A stretch of 64,000 nt of DNA from Roseomonas genomospecies 6 (GCF_008365375.1 NZ_QOKW01000008.1:168430-232429), one strand, 5' to 3'; shown: positions 1-8,894, counted from the stretch's first letter. Notes: a model not told the origin generated them from the letters alone. A program made the numbers and translations.

Positions 1-718
1 CGGGGCGGGCGATGGCCTCGGCCTTGCCGGTGCGCTCGAAGGCGGCGTTCACCTCGCCCACCGTCAGGGACAGGCGGCGGACGGAGCCGTCCCCGACCAG
101 CGTCGTCCAATCCTCAATTCCGGTCTTGGACAGGTCGAGGCTGCGGGCCACGGTCGGCGCGGCTTCCGCCGCCCCCGGCGCGCCCAGCGCCTGCAACACC
201 TTCTTGCCGGAGCGGATGATGGAATCGCCGATCACCATCACCGTCACGGTGGCGCCGGACACGATGTCCACCGGCGGGCTGGACGCGCTCTGCGAGGCCA
301 GCGCCAGCACGTTCTTGCCGACGTAGCCGTCGATGAAGGCGTTGACCTTTGCGGGCGGGATGCCGATCAGGACGATGGGCTCGTGGTGGTCCACCAGCTT
401 CGCCCCGGTCACCGTGCCGTCCGGCGCCAGCCCGACCATCACATGGATCGGACGACCCGAATAGCCGGTCGTGTTCACGAAGTCGGAGGTCAGATAGGCA
501 TGGCCGACCAGCGCGCCGCCCTTGTGGATGGGCACCACGGGCGCGTTCGGCAGGGGTGTGCCGAAGCGGTCCGCCCCGGCGGCGAGGTCGCCCGGCTGCA
601 CCGTGCCGAGATACCGTGTCAGCAGCGCTTCGGCGGCGTCTGCCGTGCCGAACCCGGCCAGCAGAATCAGCAGCCCCACCACAAGCGCGCGTGTTCTCCG
701 CAAGATGTCCGCGACCAT
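1..718 (-). CDS. nosR: NosR, regulator/electron-transfer protein for nitrous oxide reductase (N-terminal part, cut by window edge)
   Basis: The minus-strand frame is open from the ATG at 718 to the left window edge, so only about 239 N-terminal residues are present. It starts with a hydrophobic signal or anchor segment ending near ADAAEA, followed by a periplasmic FMN-binding domain with the flavinylation-type motif SGATVTV near residue 155. In NosR this domain precedes membrane helices and ferredoxin-type clusters, which would lie beyond the edge. NosR is needed for nosZ expression and for electron supply to N2O reductase. An AAGGG-like ribosome site precedes the ATG. FNR/NNR-type palindromes lie just upstream, as expected for low-oxygen/NO control. 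Identity rests on the FMN domain plus the nor/nir neighbourhood; an RnfG- or NqrC-like protein is the alternative. Confidence 0.82.
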   Translation of the reverse strand, partial: MVADILRRTRALVVGLLILLAGFGTADAAEALLTRYLGTVQPGDLAAGADRFGTPLPNAPVVPIHKGGALVGHAYLTSDFVNTTGYSGRPIHVMVGLAPDGTVTGAKLVDHHEPIVLIGIPPAKVNAFIDGYVGKNVLALASQSASSPPVDIVSGATVTVMVIGDSIIRSGKKVLQALGAPGAAEAAPTVARSLDLSKTGIEDWTTLVGDGSVRRLSLTVGEVNAAFERTGKAEAIARP

Positions 719-736
719 CACCCTTGCCCTGAAGTC

Positions 737-750
737 TTGATCTTGATCAA
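737..750. promoter_or_regulatory. FNR/CRP-type palindrome TTGAT-N4-ATCAA upstream of nosR
   Basis: Perfect FNR consensus half sites (TTGAT, ATCAA) separated by four bases. The centre lies only about 25 bp before the nosR ATG. That is too close for a class II activator position driving this start, so it may be a second, possibly repressing or modulating, site beside the palindrome at 806-819. The regulator protein is not encoded in the window. Confidence 0.6.
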
Positions 751-805
751 GAGGCCGCAGGCCCCGTTGACACCGTCATGAGACCACAGGCTCGGGGACC
801 TGCTC

Positions 806-819
806 TTGACCGGCGTCAA
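806..819. promoter_or_regulatory. NNR/DNR-type palindrome TTGAC-N4-GTCAA between nosR and the ferritin-like gene
   Basis: Perfect inverted repeat TTGAC-cggc-GTCAA. With a -41.5 activator position the predicted nosR transcript would start near 771, giving a leader of about 53 nt. The site could also serve the divergent gene at 931. The same palindrome recurs at 6595-6608 and 7681-7694, defining a local denitrification regulon motif. Confidence 0.65.
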
Positions 820-930
820 TTCGGTGAAAATGATTTCCGACTACCCTCTTCCCGACGTTCCGCGTTCCATGACCGTGCGGAACAGAAGATTGTATTTTAC
901 GCAAACTGTTTTTGGAGTTGAGGTGACGCC

Positions 931-1833
931 ATGCCGCTGCTGCGCCACGAGCCTCAGGGCGGGGTCCGCTCGCTGGACGAACTTCTCGGCGTCGCACTGG
1001 CTCTGGAGCAGGAGGCGGTGCGCCGCTACACGCAGTTGGCGGCCCTGATGGACCAGCGCGGCGAGACCGACACCGCCGCCACCTTCCGCGCCCTGATCGC
1101 GGAGGAGCAGGACCATGTCCGGGCCGTGGACGGCTGGGCGCGCAGCCTTGGCCGTCCCTCCCCCGACGCTCCGGCCTTCCTCTGGCGGCTGCCGCCGGAG
1201 CTTGCCGCCTCCTGGGACGAGCTGACCGAGCGGACCCGCCTGACGCCCTACCAGGCGTTGTCGCTGGCGGTGCTCAACGAGCAGCGCGCCTTCGCCTTCT
1301 ACAGTTACATTTCCGCAAGCGCGCCGGACGAGCCGGTCCGCACCCACGCCGAGGCGCTGGCCCGCGAGGAACTCCGCCACGCCGCCCTGCTCCGCCGCGA
1401 ACGCCGCAAGGCCTTCCGACGCGAGCGCGGCCAAGCGGAGCGCAAGCCCGCCCGCGCCGACACGCCTGCGGAACTGGAACGGCTGGTCGTCGCCCTGCTG
1501 TCCGCCACCGCCGCCGAGCACACGGCTCTGGCGGTGCGCCTGCATGCCCTGGGCGACGGCGAAGGCGCCGCGCTGCTGACCCGCATCGCCGCGGAGGAGC
1601 GGGCGCTGATCCCGTTCGACTCCGGGGCACCGCCGTCGCGGGCGTCCGCTCCTGAAGACGCCCCCACCTGCCTGAGTGCGGCGGTCGCCGCCTCCGAACG
1701 CCTCGCCGAAGCCTTTGCCGACGTCGCGGCGCAGGCCACGGACGAGATGGTCCTGACCGAGTCCCTGCGCCTTCAGGAGGCCGTGGTCGGCCACCTCGCC
1801 CTGCTGGCGGAGCGGCTCGACGCGGCGGGGTGA
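931..1833 (+). CDS. Ferritin-like (rubrerythrin-type) di-iron protein of the denitrification cluster
   Basis: A 300-residue soluble helical protein without a signal peptide. The first part (about residues 10-70) has an E...EEQDH pattern and the second (about 110-165) an N-E-Q...REELRH pattern. These are the Glu and ExxH spacings of ferritin-like four-helix di-iron domains. A third helical stretch (about 180-290) again carries AAEH and AAEER but is more degenerate. It lies between divergent nosR and the convergent norD end, five bases from the norD stop. A GAGGTGA ribosome site precedes the ATG. The function is not established; NO or peroxide handling or iron storage under denitrifying conditions would fit the place. 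Confidence 0.65.
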   Translation: MPLLRHEPQGGVRSLDELLGVALALEQEAVRRYTQLAALMDQRGETDTAATFRALIAEEQDHVRAVDGWARSLGRPSPDAPAFLWRLPPELAASWDELTERTRLTPYQALSLAVLNEQRAFAFYSYISASAPDEPVRTHAEALAREELRHAALLRRERRKAFRRERGQAERKPARADTPAELERLVVALLSATAAEHTALAVRLHALGDGEGAALLTRIAAEERALIPFDSGAPPSRASAPEDAPTCLSAAVAASERLAEAFADVAAQATDEMVLTESLRLQEAVVGHLALLAERLDAAG

Positions 1834-1837
1834 GGAC

Positions 1838-3748
1838 CTACCCCACCACCTGCCGGTACAGCGCCGGCAGCGCCTTCGTCAGATGCGTGACCTGCGGGAA
1901 GATCGCGTAGCCGCCCCGCCCGAACAGGTAGGGGAAATAGTCGCGGGCCTCGGCGTCCACGGTGATTCCGAACAGGGCGATGCCCTGGCGGCGCGCTTCC
2001 TGGATCGCGACGCGGGTGTCCTCGATGCCGTAGCGCCCCTCGTAATGGTCCACGTCGTTGGGCTTGCCGTCGGACAGCAGGATCAGAAGGCGGTGGCGGT
2101 TGGGCCGCTCCGCCAGACGCGCCGCGGTGTGGCGCAGCGCCGCCCCCATGCGGGTGTAATGGCCGGGCTTCAGCGCTTGTACGCGGCGCTGCACCCGGGC
2201 GCTCAAAGGTTCGTCGAACTCCTTGACCGTCTGCACCCGCACCCAGTCGCGCTTCTTTGACGTGAAGGCGAAGATCCCGTGCGGATCGCCGCAGGCGTTC
2301 AGCCCGTTGGACAGGGCCAGCAGGGCTTCCTTCTCCACGTCCAGCACGCGGCGCCCGTCCACCCAGCCGTCGGTGGAGAGCGAGGTGTCCACCAGAACCG
2401 CCACCGCCAGATCGCGCGCCGCGTTGCGCGCGGCCTGATAGACCCGGTCGCTGCCGGCCCCGCCCGCGCGATGGTCGGCGCAGCGGCGCACCAGCGCGGT
2501 CAGGTCGAGGTCGTCCCCGTCCGGCTGGCCGGTGAAGACGGTGCGCTTGGGGCGCAGAGCCTCGAACTGGCGGCGCACCTGCCGGATGCGGCGCAGCGCG
2601 GCCTCGTCGGGCGCCCAGTCCTCCCCTTCCTCCGACGCCGGCTCGGCGACGACGCGGCAATGGGCGGGGTGGTAGGCGCGGCGGCGATGGTCCCATTCCG
2701 GGTAGGTCAGCACCGCCGTCAGCGGCGCCGCGTCCACGGCGGCGGGCGCCAGATCCAGGTCCAGCTTCAGGCGGGTCGAAGGTTTGCGCTGGTGCTGGGC
2801 GAGCGCGATCTCCTCCATATCGTCGGCGGCTTGGCGGGCGCCCTCCTCGTCGTCGTCATCGACCGGGCGGGGGATGTTCATCATCTCCGCCAGCCCGAAC
2901 AGCTTCTCGAAGCGGTTGAGGATCAGCGGGTCGTCCCGCTGCACCTGATCGCTGTCGCGCCGCTTCGCCTTCCGGCGCTGGCCATCGCCTTCGGGGGGTG
3001 CGGAGGACCCCTCCTCCACCGCGGCGTCCGGGGCCGCCGCCACGCCGTGCGGGACCGCCGGACCCGCGACCTCGCCCCACAGCGGCACCGGCAGGAAGGG
3101 CTTGTAGCCCACCGGCGCGGCGAAGCGGTCGAGCGGGACGGACGCATCCAGCACCGCCCCTCCGCCGCCCGCGCCGAGGAGGGCCAGCACGGCGGCCTCC
3201 ACCGCGGCCTCCTCCTTCGGCAGGGAGCGCTTGGGACGGGCGGCGAGCAGCGCCGCGCACAGCTCCGCATGGAGCCGCGCCAGCCCCGGCCAGCGCGCGA
3301 GGACCCGCGCCGTGGTCGCCTGGGCCTGCCGCAACGCCCACACGTCGGCCCGCAGGGGGTCGGCGGGCGGCTCGCCGGCGGCTTCCGCGTGGGCGAAGTA
3401 CGCGGCCAGCCACTCGTAGAGCCGCTCGTTCAAGGCGGCGTCGGGGAACACGTCGAGCGCAGCGGGCAGTTGCAGCACGTCGCCATCCAGCGCGGGCCGC
3501 TCCAAACGTTCGGTGCCCAGGCCGATGCGCTCCAGAACCGACAGGCGGTGGCCGGAGGACGCCCGCGCCGCGGCGGCCAGCCGCACGCCCCGGTCACCGC
3601 CCAGCCCGCGGAAGAACACGCCCAGCCGGGGCCGGATCGACTCCAGCGTCACGGCGGCGTCCGGGTGGCGCGGCAGGCTCGACCGGCCGCCGACCAGACG
3701 GTGCCAGTGGCGGCCGATGAATTCCTCGGGCTCGAACAGCTCCAGCAT
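1838..3748 (-). CDS. norD: NorD, nitric oxide reductase activation protein (VWA domain)
   Basis: A 636-residue protein starting MLELFEPEEF, the typical NorD N-terminus. A longer reading frame upstream has no family similarity and overlaps norQ, so I chose the ATG at 3748. The C-terminal third (about residues 440-630) is a von Willebrand A domain with the MIDAS motif DTSLS and a later LLSDGKPND. The middle is acidic and low-complexity. NorD works with the AAA+ ATPase NorQ to insert metal into or activate the NorCB reductase. It follows norQ by 11 bases as the last gene of norEFCBQD. Confidence 0.93.
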   Translation of the reverse strand: MLELFEPEEFIGRHWHRLVGGRSSLPRHPDAAVTLESIRPRLGVFFRGLGGDRGVRLAAAARASSGHRLSVLERIGLGTERLERPALDGDVLQLPAALDVFPDAALNERLYEWLAAYFAHAEAAGEPPADPLRADVWALRQAQATTARVLARWPGLARLHAELCAALLAARPKRSLPKEEAAVEAAVLALLGAGGGGAVLDASVPLDRFAAPVGYKPFLPVPLWGEVAGPAVPHGVAAAPDAAVEEGSSAPPEGDGQRRKAKRRDSDQVQRDDPLILNRFEKLFGLAEMMNIPRPVDDDDEEGARQAADDMEEIALAQHQRKPSTRLKLDLDLAPAAVDAAPLTAVLTYPEWDHRRRAYHPAHCRVVAEPASEEGEDWAPDEAALRRIRQVRRQFEALRPKRTVFTGQPDGDDLDLTALVRRCADHRAGGAGSDRVYQAARNAARDLAVAVLVDTSLSTDGWVDGRRVLDVEKEALLALSNGLNACGDPHGIFAFTSKKRDWVRVQTVKEFDEPLSARVQRRVQALKPGHYTRMGAALRHTAARLAERPNRHRLLILLSDGKPNDVDHYEGRYGIEDTRVAIQEARRQGIALFGITVDAEARDYFPYLFGRGGYAIFPQVTHLTKALPALYRQVVG

Positions 3749-3759
3749 GGCCAGTTTCC

Positions 3760-4572
3760 CTATCCCAGGGCGATGTCGGCGACGCGCAGCAGCGCCTGCC
3801 GCACGTCGGCGTCGTCGGTCAGCGGTTCGATCAGCGCGGTGCGGATGGCCCGCTCGGGCTTGACGCCGGAACCGATCAGCGTGGCGCAGTAGACCAGCAG
3901 GCGGGTGGAGACGCCCTCCTCCAGATCCTGGCCCTTCAGCGCGCGCAGCGCGCCGGCCAGCCGGACCAGCGGGACGACGCGCCCCTCCGGCAGGCCGCTC
4001 TCGCGGGCCACGATGGCGGTTTCGTCCTCGGGCGCCGGGAAATCGAACTCGATGGCGAGGAAGCGTTGGCGGGTGCTGGGCTTCAGCGTCTTCAGGACGT
4101 TCTGGTAGCCGGGGTTGTAGGACACCACCAGCATGAAGTCGTCCGGCGCCTCCAGCAGTTCGCCCGTGCGGTCGAGCGGCAGCAGGCGGCGGTCGTCGGT
4201 CAGCGGGTGGAGCACGACGGTCACGTCCTTGCGCGCCTCCACCACCTCGTCGAGGTAGCAGACGGCGCCCTCGCGCACGGCGCGGGTCAGCGGGCCGTCC
4301 GCCCACACCGTGTCGCCACCCTTCAGCAGGTAACGGCCCGTCAGGTCGGCGGCGGTCAGGTCGTCGTGGCAGGACACGGTGTAGAGGGGGCGGCCCAGAC
4401 GTGCCGCCATGTGCGACACGAAGCGGGTCTTCCCGCAGCCCGTCGGGCCTTTCAGCAGCAGGGGCAGGCGGTGACGGAAGGCGTGCTCGAACAGCTCGCA
4501 CTCGTCGCCGACGGCCTTGTAGTAGGGGATGTCGAGGTCGTCCGCGACAGCCTTCAGGGCGCTGCGGGTCAT
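3760..4572 (-). CDS. norQ: NorQ, MoxR-type AAA+ ATPase for nitric oxide reductase maturation
   Basis: A 270-residue protein starting MTRSALKAV. Walker A is GPTGCGKT (about residue 40) and Walker B is the [10 protein letters not shown] stretch; sensor residues lie in [10 protein letters not shown]. This is the NorQ/CbbQ class that partners a VWA protein, here NorD next door. The ATG at 4572 was chosen because the extra upstream residues in the open frame are arginine/proline-rich noise overlapping the norB end. A GAGGAGAC ribosome site lies upstream of this ATG. Confidence 0.93.
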   Translation of the reverse strand: MTRSALKAVADDLDIPYYKAVGDECELFEHAFRHRLPLLLKGPTGCGKTRFVSHMAARLGRPLYTVSCHDDLTAADLTGRYLLKGGDTVWADGPLTRAVREGAVCYLDEVVEARKDVTVVLHPLTDDRRLLPLDRTGELLEAPDDFMLVVSYNPGYQNVLKTLKPSTRQRFLAIEFDFPAPEDETAIVARESGLPEGRVVPLVRLAGALRALKGQDLEEGVSTRLLVYCATLIGSGVKPERAIRTALIEPLTDDADVRQALLRVADIALG

Positions 4573-4611
4573 GGGTGTCTCCTCGAAGAACGGAAGGCGG
4601 AAAAGGAAGGT

Positions 4612-4638
4612 CCCCTCCCCCGGCGCGCGGAGGAGGGG
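4612..4638. repeat. GC-rich hairpin in the norB-norQ gap, REP-like
   Basis: Inverted repeat CCCCTCC...GGAGGGG with a GC-rich loop between norB and norQ. Its left part (GTCCCCTCCCCCG) is identical over 13 bases to the left part of the palindrome at 63705-63729, so it may belong to a dispersed palindromic family. In the nor transcript it could act as a processing or stability stem. It has no T-run and is not a convincing terminator. Confidence 0.4.
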
Positions 4639-4648
4639 AAGACCCTGG

Positions 4649-6007
4649 TCACTCGGCGGGCTGGACGGCGCCGCCGACCCCGGTCTTGCCGGCCTTCCGG
4701 GCCGCCGGCACCGGACCCAGCAGGGCGTAGAGGTAGAGGATGGCGCCGATGAACACCGCGGCACCCGAGGCCAGACGCACCCAGTAGAAGGGGGCGATCT
4801 CCGCCTGGACGGTCATGTAGTCCATGCCCATCACGCGCTGGAGGTGGACCTGCACGACCCCGGCGAAGGTCAGGGCGAAGGTCATCACCGTCATGCCGCC
4901 GGTCATCAGCCAGAAGCTGGCCTTGTTGAGGGCCTGATGGTAGGGCGCGACGCCGCGCAGATGCGGCATGGCGTAGCTGAAGATGGCGAGGTTGATCATC
5001 GCGTAGGCGCCGAAGAAGGCCAGATGCCCGTGCGCCGCCGTCACCTGCGTGCCGTGGGTGTAGTAGTTGACCCAGGACAGCGTGTGCAGGAAGCCCCAGA
5101 CGCCCGCCCCCAGGAAGGCCGTCACCGCGCAGCCGACCGACCACAGCAGGGCCGCCTTGTTCGGGTGATCGCGCCCGCCCTTCAGCACCATCTTCACCGC
5201 AAAGACGACCATGAAGAAGAAGGGGGCGACCTCCAGCGTCGAGAACAGCGAGCCGATCCACTGCCAGTAGCCCGGCGTGCCGATCCAGTAATAGTGGTGC
5301 CCGGTTCCCAGCAGGCCGGAGAAGAGGGCCAGCCCGACGATGGCGTAGAGCCACTTTTCGACGATCTCGCGGTCGACGCCGGTCATCTTGATCATGAGGA
5401 AGGCGAGGATGGAGGCCATCACCAGCTCCCACACGCCCTCGACCCACAGATGGACGACGTACCACCAGTACATCTTGTCCAGCGCGAGGTTGGTCGGGTT
5501 GTAGAAGGAGAACAGGAAGAAGATCGCGATGCCCCACAGCCCCATCACCAGGATGTTGGTGATGACCGTGCGCCGGCCCTTCAGCACCGTCATGGAGATG
5601 TTGTAGAGGAACAGCAGCGCCACGACGACGATGGCGACCTTGATCCACGTCGGCTGTTCCAGGAATTCGCGCCCCTCGTGGATGCGGAAGACGTAGCCGA
5701 CGACGGCGGCCAGCGCGCCGAACATGAACAGGCCGAACTGGATGTAGGCCAGCTTCGGGCTGTGCAGTTCACGCTCCGCCTCCTCCGGGATCAGGTAGTA
5801 GGCGGCGCCGAAGAAGCCCATCAGAAGCCACACGATCAGCGCGTTCGTGTGGATCATGCGCAGGACGTTGAAGGGAAGCAGTTCCGACAGGACGTTGGGC
5901 AGCACATAGACCGTGCCGGCCAGCAGGCCGACCAGGAGCTGCACACCGAACAGGGCCAGCGCGCCGTAGAAATAGGGCAGCGCGACCTTTTGGGATTCGT
6001 ATTTCAT
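4649..6007 (-). CDS. norB: NorB, cytochrome b subunit of nitric oxide reductase
   Basis: A 452-residue polytopic membrane protein of usual cNOR NorB length, with about twelve hydrophobic segments. Conserved haem/FeB ligands are seen in [27 protein letters not shown] and [12 protein letters not shown]. The glutamate in WVEGVWE marks a cNOR rather than a cytochrome oxidase. Together with NorC it reduces 2 NO to N2O in the inner membrane. There is no fused quinol-oxidase N-terminal extension, consistent with norC just upstream (16-base gap). Confidence 0.97.
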   Translation of the reverse strand: MKYESQKVALPYFYGALALFGVQLLVGLLAGTVYVLPNVLSELLPFNVLRMIHTNALIVWLLMGFFGAAYYLIPEEAERELHSPKLAYIQFGLFMFGALAAVVGYVFRIHEGREFLEQPTWIKVAIVVVALLFLYNISMTVLKGRRTVITNILVMGLWGIAIFFLFSFYNPTNLALDKMYWWYVVHLWVEGVWELVMASILAFLMIKMTGVDREIVEKWLYAIVGLALFSGLLGTGHHYYWIGTPGYWQWIGSLFSTLEVAPFFFMVVFAVKMVLKGGRDHPNKAALLWSVGCAVTAFLGAGVWGFLHTLSWVNYYTHGTQVTAAHGHLAFFGAYAMINLAIFSYAMPHLRGVAPYHQALNKASFWLMTGGMTVMTFALTFAGVVQVHLQRVMGMDYMTVQAEIAPFYWVRLASGAAVFIGAILYLYALLGPVPAARKAGKTGVGGAVQPAE

Positions 6008-6023
6008 GGCCTTTCGTCCTTCG

Positions 6024-6476
6024 TCAGCCGGAAATCTTGGGCGGCCAGTTCTGGGTGTTGATGCGGCTGGTCCACTCCAGGAAGTCGGCGAGGTCGTTGA
6101 CCTCCTGCTCCGTCAGATTGAACTGCGGCATCTGGCGGCGGCCCTCGACCCCGCTGGGCTGGGCGGCCATCCAGCCGGCCAGAGCGGCGCGTGCGCCTTC
6201 CGGGTCCTTGTCGCCGCCGTAGCGAATCCAGACATTGCCCAGTTCCGGCGCGAAATAGGCGCCCTCGCCCAGCAGCGTGTGACAATTGATGCAGGAGTGC
6301 TTCTCCCACACATGCTTGCCGCGGGCGACGCCGTCGGTCAGCCCCTTGCTGTCGGTGCCGGTGTTGACGACGTAGATGTGGCTTGCCGCCGTCAGCGAGA
6401 CGAAGGCGGCGAAGAAGAAGAGCGATCCGCCGTAAAAGATGTTTCGGGCGGCCGCTTTGGTGAAGCGTTCCGTCAT
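6024..6476 (-). CDS. norC: NorC, membrane-anchored cytochrome c subunit of nitric oxide reductase
   Basis: A 150-residue protein with one N-terminal transmembrane helix (about residues 14-36) and a periplasmic mono-haem domain. The haem-binding motif is CINCH at residues 62-66, and the axial Met lies in RQMPQFNLT near the C-terminus. It passes electrons from cytochrome c or pseudoazurin to NorB. A TTGAC-N4-GTCAA box centred 125 bp upstream of the start implies an NNR-type promoter directly before norC, so norCBQD can be transcribed separately from norEF. Confidence 0.97.
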   Translation of the reverse strand: MTERFTKAAARNIFYGGSLFFFAAFVSLTAASHIYVVNTGTDSKGLTDGVARGKHVWEKHSCINCHTLLGEGAYFAPELGNVWIRYGGDKDPEGARAALAGWMAAQPSGVEGRRQMPQFNLTEQEVNDLADFLEWTSRINTQNWPPKISG

Positions 6477-6594
6477 GCGTCCGTTTCTCCTGGGTCAGGC
6501 CTTCGTGGAACGGATGGCCTTGAGCAGCGCTGGCCGTGCGCCCACTGCCCGTGTGTCATGCCGGAGAAAGTTGACTGATTTGGTCTGGCTATCC

Positions 6595-6608
6595 TTGACG
6601 GCGGTCAA
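6595..6608. promoter_or_regulatory. NNR/DNR-type palindrome TTGAC-N4-GTCAA upstream of norC
   Basis: Inverted repeat TTGAC-ggcg-GTCAA. At -41.5 it predicts a start near 6560 and a leader of about 85 nt for norC. It overlaps the last codons of the upstream norF-like gene (6605-6608), so the norC promoter begins inside the end of that gene. Confidence 0.65.
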
Positions 6609-6880
6609 GCGGCTGCAATCATCGGTGCGATGGCGTGGATTCCGAAGATCGCGGCGCCGAGCAGAGTGAGCATCACGCGGAACAGCGTCCGCCAGCCGGG
6701 ACCCGCGCGCCTGAGATCCAGGAAATGGGTGAGGATCTGGTCGGCCTTGAAATTCGCGGCGGCGAGGACGAGACCGGCCCCGAGCAGGCCGAGGCTTCCA
6801 TCGCCTCCGGCGCGTCCGGCCCACAGGGAAAAGGCGGTGAGCGTCATCAGGACCGCCCAGGTGCGTGTCAGGGCTGTCAT
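6605..6880 (-). CDS. norF: NorF-like small membrane protein
   Basis: A 91-residue protein with three predicted hydrophobic segments (about residues 8-25, 28-45 and 65-88). It resembles the small subunit-IV-type proteins encoded beside norE in Paracoccus-type nor clusters. It starts 3 bases after the norE stop, so the two are surely co-transcribed. NorE and NorF are accessory and raise NO-reductase activity. The symbol is given by position and topology; sequence similarity in this family is weak. Confidence 0.7.
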   Translation of the reverse strand: MTALTRTWAVLMTLTAFSLWAGRAGGDGSLGLLGAGLVLAAANFKADQILTHFLDLRRAGPGWRTLFRVMLTLLGAAIFGIHAIAPMIAAA

Positions 6881-6883
6881 CGC

Positions 6884-7492
6884 TCACCTCAGCAGATAGA
6901 TGATGGGGTAAAGCAGGACCCAGATCAGGTCCACCATGTGCCAGAAGGCGGCTCCGGTCTCCATGTTCTCCAGGCTGTCCCACCGCGTGACGACGGCCAG
7001 GACCACGATCCCCGCGGCGACGTGCATCGCGTGGAAGCCGGTCATCAGATAGTAGAGCTGGAAGAAGGTGTCGGTCTCCACCGTGAGTCCCTGGGCGATC
7101 TTGTCACCGTACTCGACGGCCTTGATGCCGAGGAACACCGCGCCGAGCGCCATCGCGCCGAGCATGGCGCCCCGGTGGGGGCGGTCCACGGCCCGGCGCC
7201 GCACCGCGACCGCCACCAGCCAGCCGCTCGTCACCAGCACCATGGTGTTCAGACCGCCGAGAAGCCGGTCGAGATGAGCCTGCGAGGCGTCGAAGCCCGC
7301 GGGGTCGAGGGCGCGCGCCACCGTGAAGCCGATGAACATGGCGCCGAAGGCCGCCAACTCCCCCAGGATGAGAATCCACATCATCGGGTTGCCGGGCAGG
7401 CTGGACAGCGGTCCCCAATCGGCGCCCCCCGTGTCCTCCTCCCCGTCATGCGACACGCCGAGCCCCATCGGCTGTGCTTGTGTCTCCGTCAC
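6884..7492 (-). CDS. norE: NorE, cytochrome c oxidase subunit III-like protein
   Basis: A 202-residue membrane protein with about five helices and the subunit-III signatures FQLYYLMTGFHAMHV and AAFWHMVDLIWV. I chose the GTG at 7492 because GAGGGA lies at ribosome-site distance. An upstream ATG would give an extra basic stretch, and the first in-frame ATG downstream (MGLGV) has no ribosome site. It is first in norEFCBQD and divergent from nirK, with a shared palindrome in the gap. NorE is accessory to NorCB and not catalytic. Confidence 0.88.
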   Translation of the reverse strand: MTETQAQPMGLGVSHDGEEDTGGADWGPLSSLPGNPMMWILILGELAAFGAMFIGFTVARALDPAGFDASQAHLDRLLGGLNTMVLVTSGWLVAVAVRRRAVDRPHRGAMLGAMALGAVFLGIKAVEYGDKIAQGLTVETDTFFQLYYLMTGFHAMHVAAGIVVLAVVTRWDSLENMETGAAFWHMVDLIWVLLYPIIYLLR

Positions 7493-7680
7493 TCTTCCCT
7501 CGCTTTTTGAATAACGACCGGAGGGGATCATGCGGCGGGGTGCGGCTTCCGTCTTTGCCCGGGGGCAAACCCGCGGCCCGCAGCCGATCGATGACGGCGC
7601 GCCGCGGAACGAACCTTCATAATTGGGACAAAAGTAAGCCAAATAAAAAATGAGAAGCGGGCCAAACTTTTTTCAACTTC

Positions 7681-7694
7681 TTGACGGCCGTCAA
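7681..7694. promoter_or_regulatory. NNR/DNR-type palindrome TTGAC-N4-GTCAA between norE and nirK
   Basis: Inverted repeat TTGAC-ggcc-GTCAA in the 264-bp divergent gap. At -41.5 the nirK transcript would start near 7729. That lies 28 nt before the chosen nirK ATG and after the alternative upstream ATG at 7718, which supports the later start. On the other strand it predicts a norE start near 7646. The gap around it is relatively A+T-rich. Confidence 0.7.
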
Positions 7695-7756
7695 GTAACG
7701 AAGACACGGAACCGGGGATGTTCGCTCCAGAAGCAACACACTTCCCGGATCGCATC

Positions 7757-8833
7757 ATGAAAACCAAGACCTTCCTCGCCACCGTCAGCGCCGCCGCCCT
7801 CTTCGCCCTGTCGGGGGCCCTGACCGGGGTTGGCGCCGCATCGGCCACCACGCTGTACGCCGAGCCGAAGGTCAAGGAACCGACGGTCGACATCGTCCAG
7901 GACCCCGCGGCCGTTCCGGCCCCGGAGGCGGCGGGCAAACGCGCCCCCAAGACGCACAACGTCGTGCTGACCACGACCGAGGTCGAAGCCCGGCTGGATG
8001 ACGGCACGACCTACACCTACTGGACCTTCAACAACAAGGTCCCCGGCCCGATGGTCCGTGTCCGCGTCGGCGACACGGTGAACGTGGCCATGACGAACGC
8101 GCCGGGGTCGATCATGAACCATTCCGTGGATTTCCACGCGGCCACCGGCTTCCTCGGCGGCGGGCAGATCACCCAGGCGGAGCCGGGCCAGACCAAGGAG
8201 TTCTCGTTCAAGGCGATGGCGCCGGGTGTCTATGTCTATCACTGCGCCACGCCGATGGTTGCCCAGCACATCGCCAAGGGCATGTTCGGCCTGATCGTGG
8301 TGGAGCCCGAGGGCGGCCTGCCGAAGGTCGACAAGGAATTCTACGTCATGCAGCAGGAGATCTACGCCGCCAAGGCGAAGAACCTGCCGACCGCGGAGGA
8401 CGATTACGACGGCCTTGTGAACGAGAAGCCCGGCTATCTGGTGTTCAACGGCGCCGTGGGTGGTCTGGTGAAGGACAAGCCGTTGAAGGCCAACGTGGGC
8501 GAAACCGTGCGCATCTGGTTCGGCGTCGGCGGGCCGAACTTCACCTCGTCGTTCCATGTCATCGGCGAGATCTTCGACCGCGTCCACAATCTCGGTGACC
8601 TGGATTCCCCGCCGCTGAAGAACGTGCAGACGGTCACGGTGGCGCCGGGCGGGGCGACGATGGTGGAGTTCAAGGTCGATTATCCCGGCAAGTACGCGCT
8701 GGTGGATCACGCGCTGAGCCGCGCCACCAAGGGCCTGATCGGCATCCTGGAGGTCGAAGGCAAGCCGGACGACAGCATCATCCTCGACAAGAGCGGCGAC
8801 TCCCGCAAGCAGCTCGGCGAGATGAAGCATTGA
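7757..8833 (+). CDS. nirK: NirK, copper-containing nitrite reductase (NO-forming)
   Basis: A 358-residue periplasmic protein beginning MKTKTFLATVSAAALF, a cleavable signal peptide. Two cupredoxin domains follow. Type 1 copper ligands are His122, Cys163, His171 and Met176; type 2 ligands are His127 and His162 plus the His in SSFHVIG. The Cys-to-His spacing in HCATPMVAQH is 8, shorter than the 9 of class I NirK, which points to a class II-like enzyme. It reduces nitrite to NO, which NorCB then removes. The ATG at 7757 is preferred over the one at 7718 because of the signal peptide and the predicted transcript start. Confidence 0.97.
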   Translation: MKTKTFLATVSAAALFALSGALTGVGAASATTLYAEPKVKEPTVDIVQDPAAVPAPEAAGKRAPKTHNVVLTTTEVEARLDDGTTYTYWTFNNKVPGPMVRVRVGDTVNVAMTNAPGSIMNHSVDFHAATGFLGGGQITQAEPGQTKEFSFKAMAPGVYVYHCATPMVAQHIAKGMFGLIVVEPEGGLPKVDKEFYVMQQEIYAAKAKNLPTAEDDYDGLVNEKPGYLVFNGAVGGLVKDKPLKANVGETVRIWFGVGGPNFTSSFHVIGEIFDRVHNLGDLDSPPLKNVQTVTVAPGGATMVEFKVDYPGKYALVDHALSRATKGLIGILEVEGKPDDSIILDKSGDSRKQLGEMKH

Positions 8834-8845
8834 GCCTGCGCTGAT

Positions 8846-8887
8846 GGGGATGCCGCGACGCGGAAATCGTGTCGCGGCACCCCCCTT
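8846..8887 (+). terminator. Putative terminator after nirK
   Basis: Stem TGCCGCGAC/GTCGCGGCA extended by GGGG/CCCC with one bulged A, starting 13 bases after the nirK stop. The stem is followed by CCCCTT rather than a clear T-run, so termination may be partial. It also lies before the 3' end of the convergent small gene. Confidence 0.5.
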
Positions 8888-8894
8888 CGGGCGG

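Noticed and set aside
3749..4501. N-terminal extension of norD upstream of 3748
   Set aside because: The extra residues overlap norQ on the same strand and are arginine/proline-rich noise; NorD families start at MLELFEPEEF.
7718..7756. Earlier ATG for nirK
   Set aside because: Would place 13 residues before the signal peptide and begin upstream of the transcript start predicted from the palindrome at 7681.
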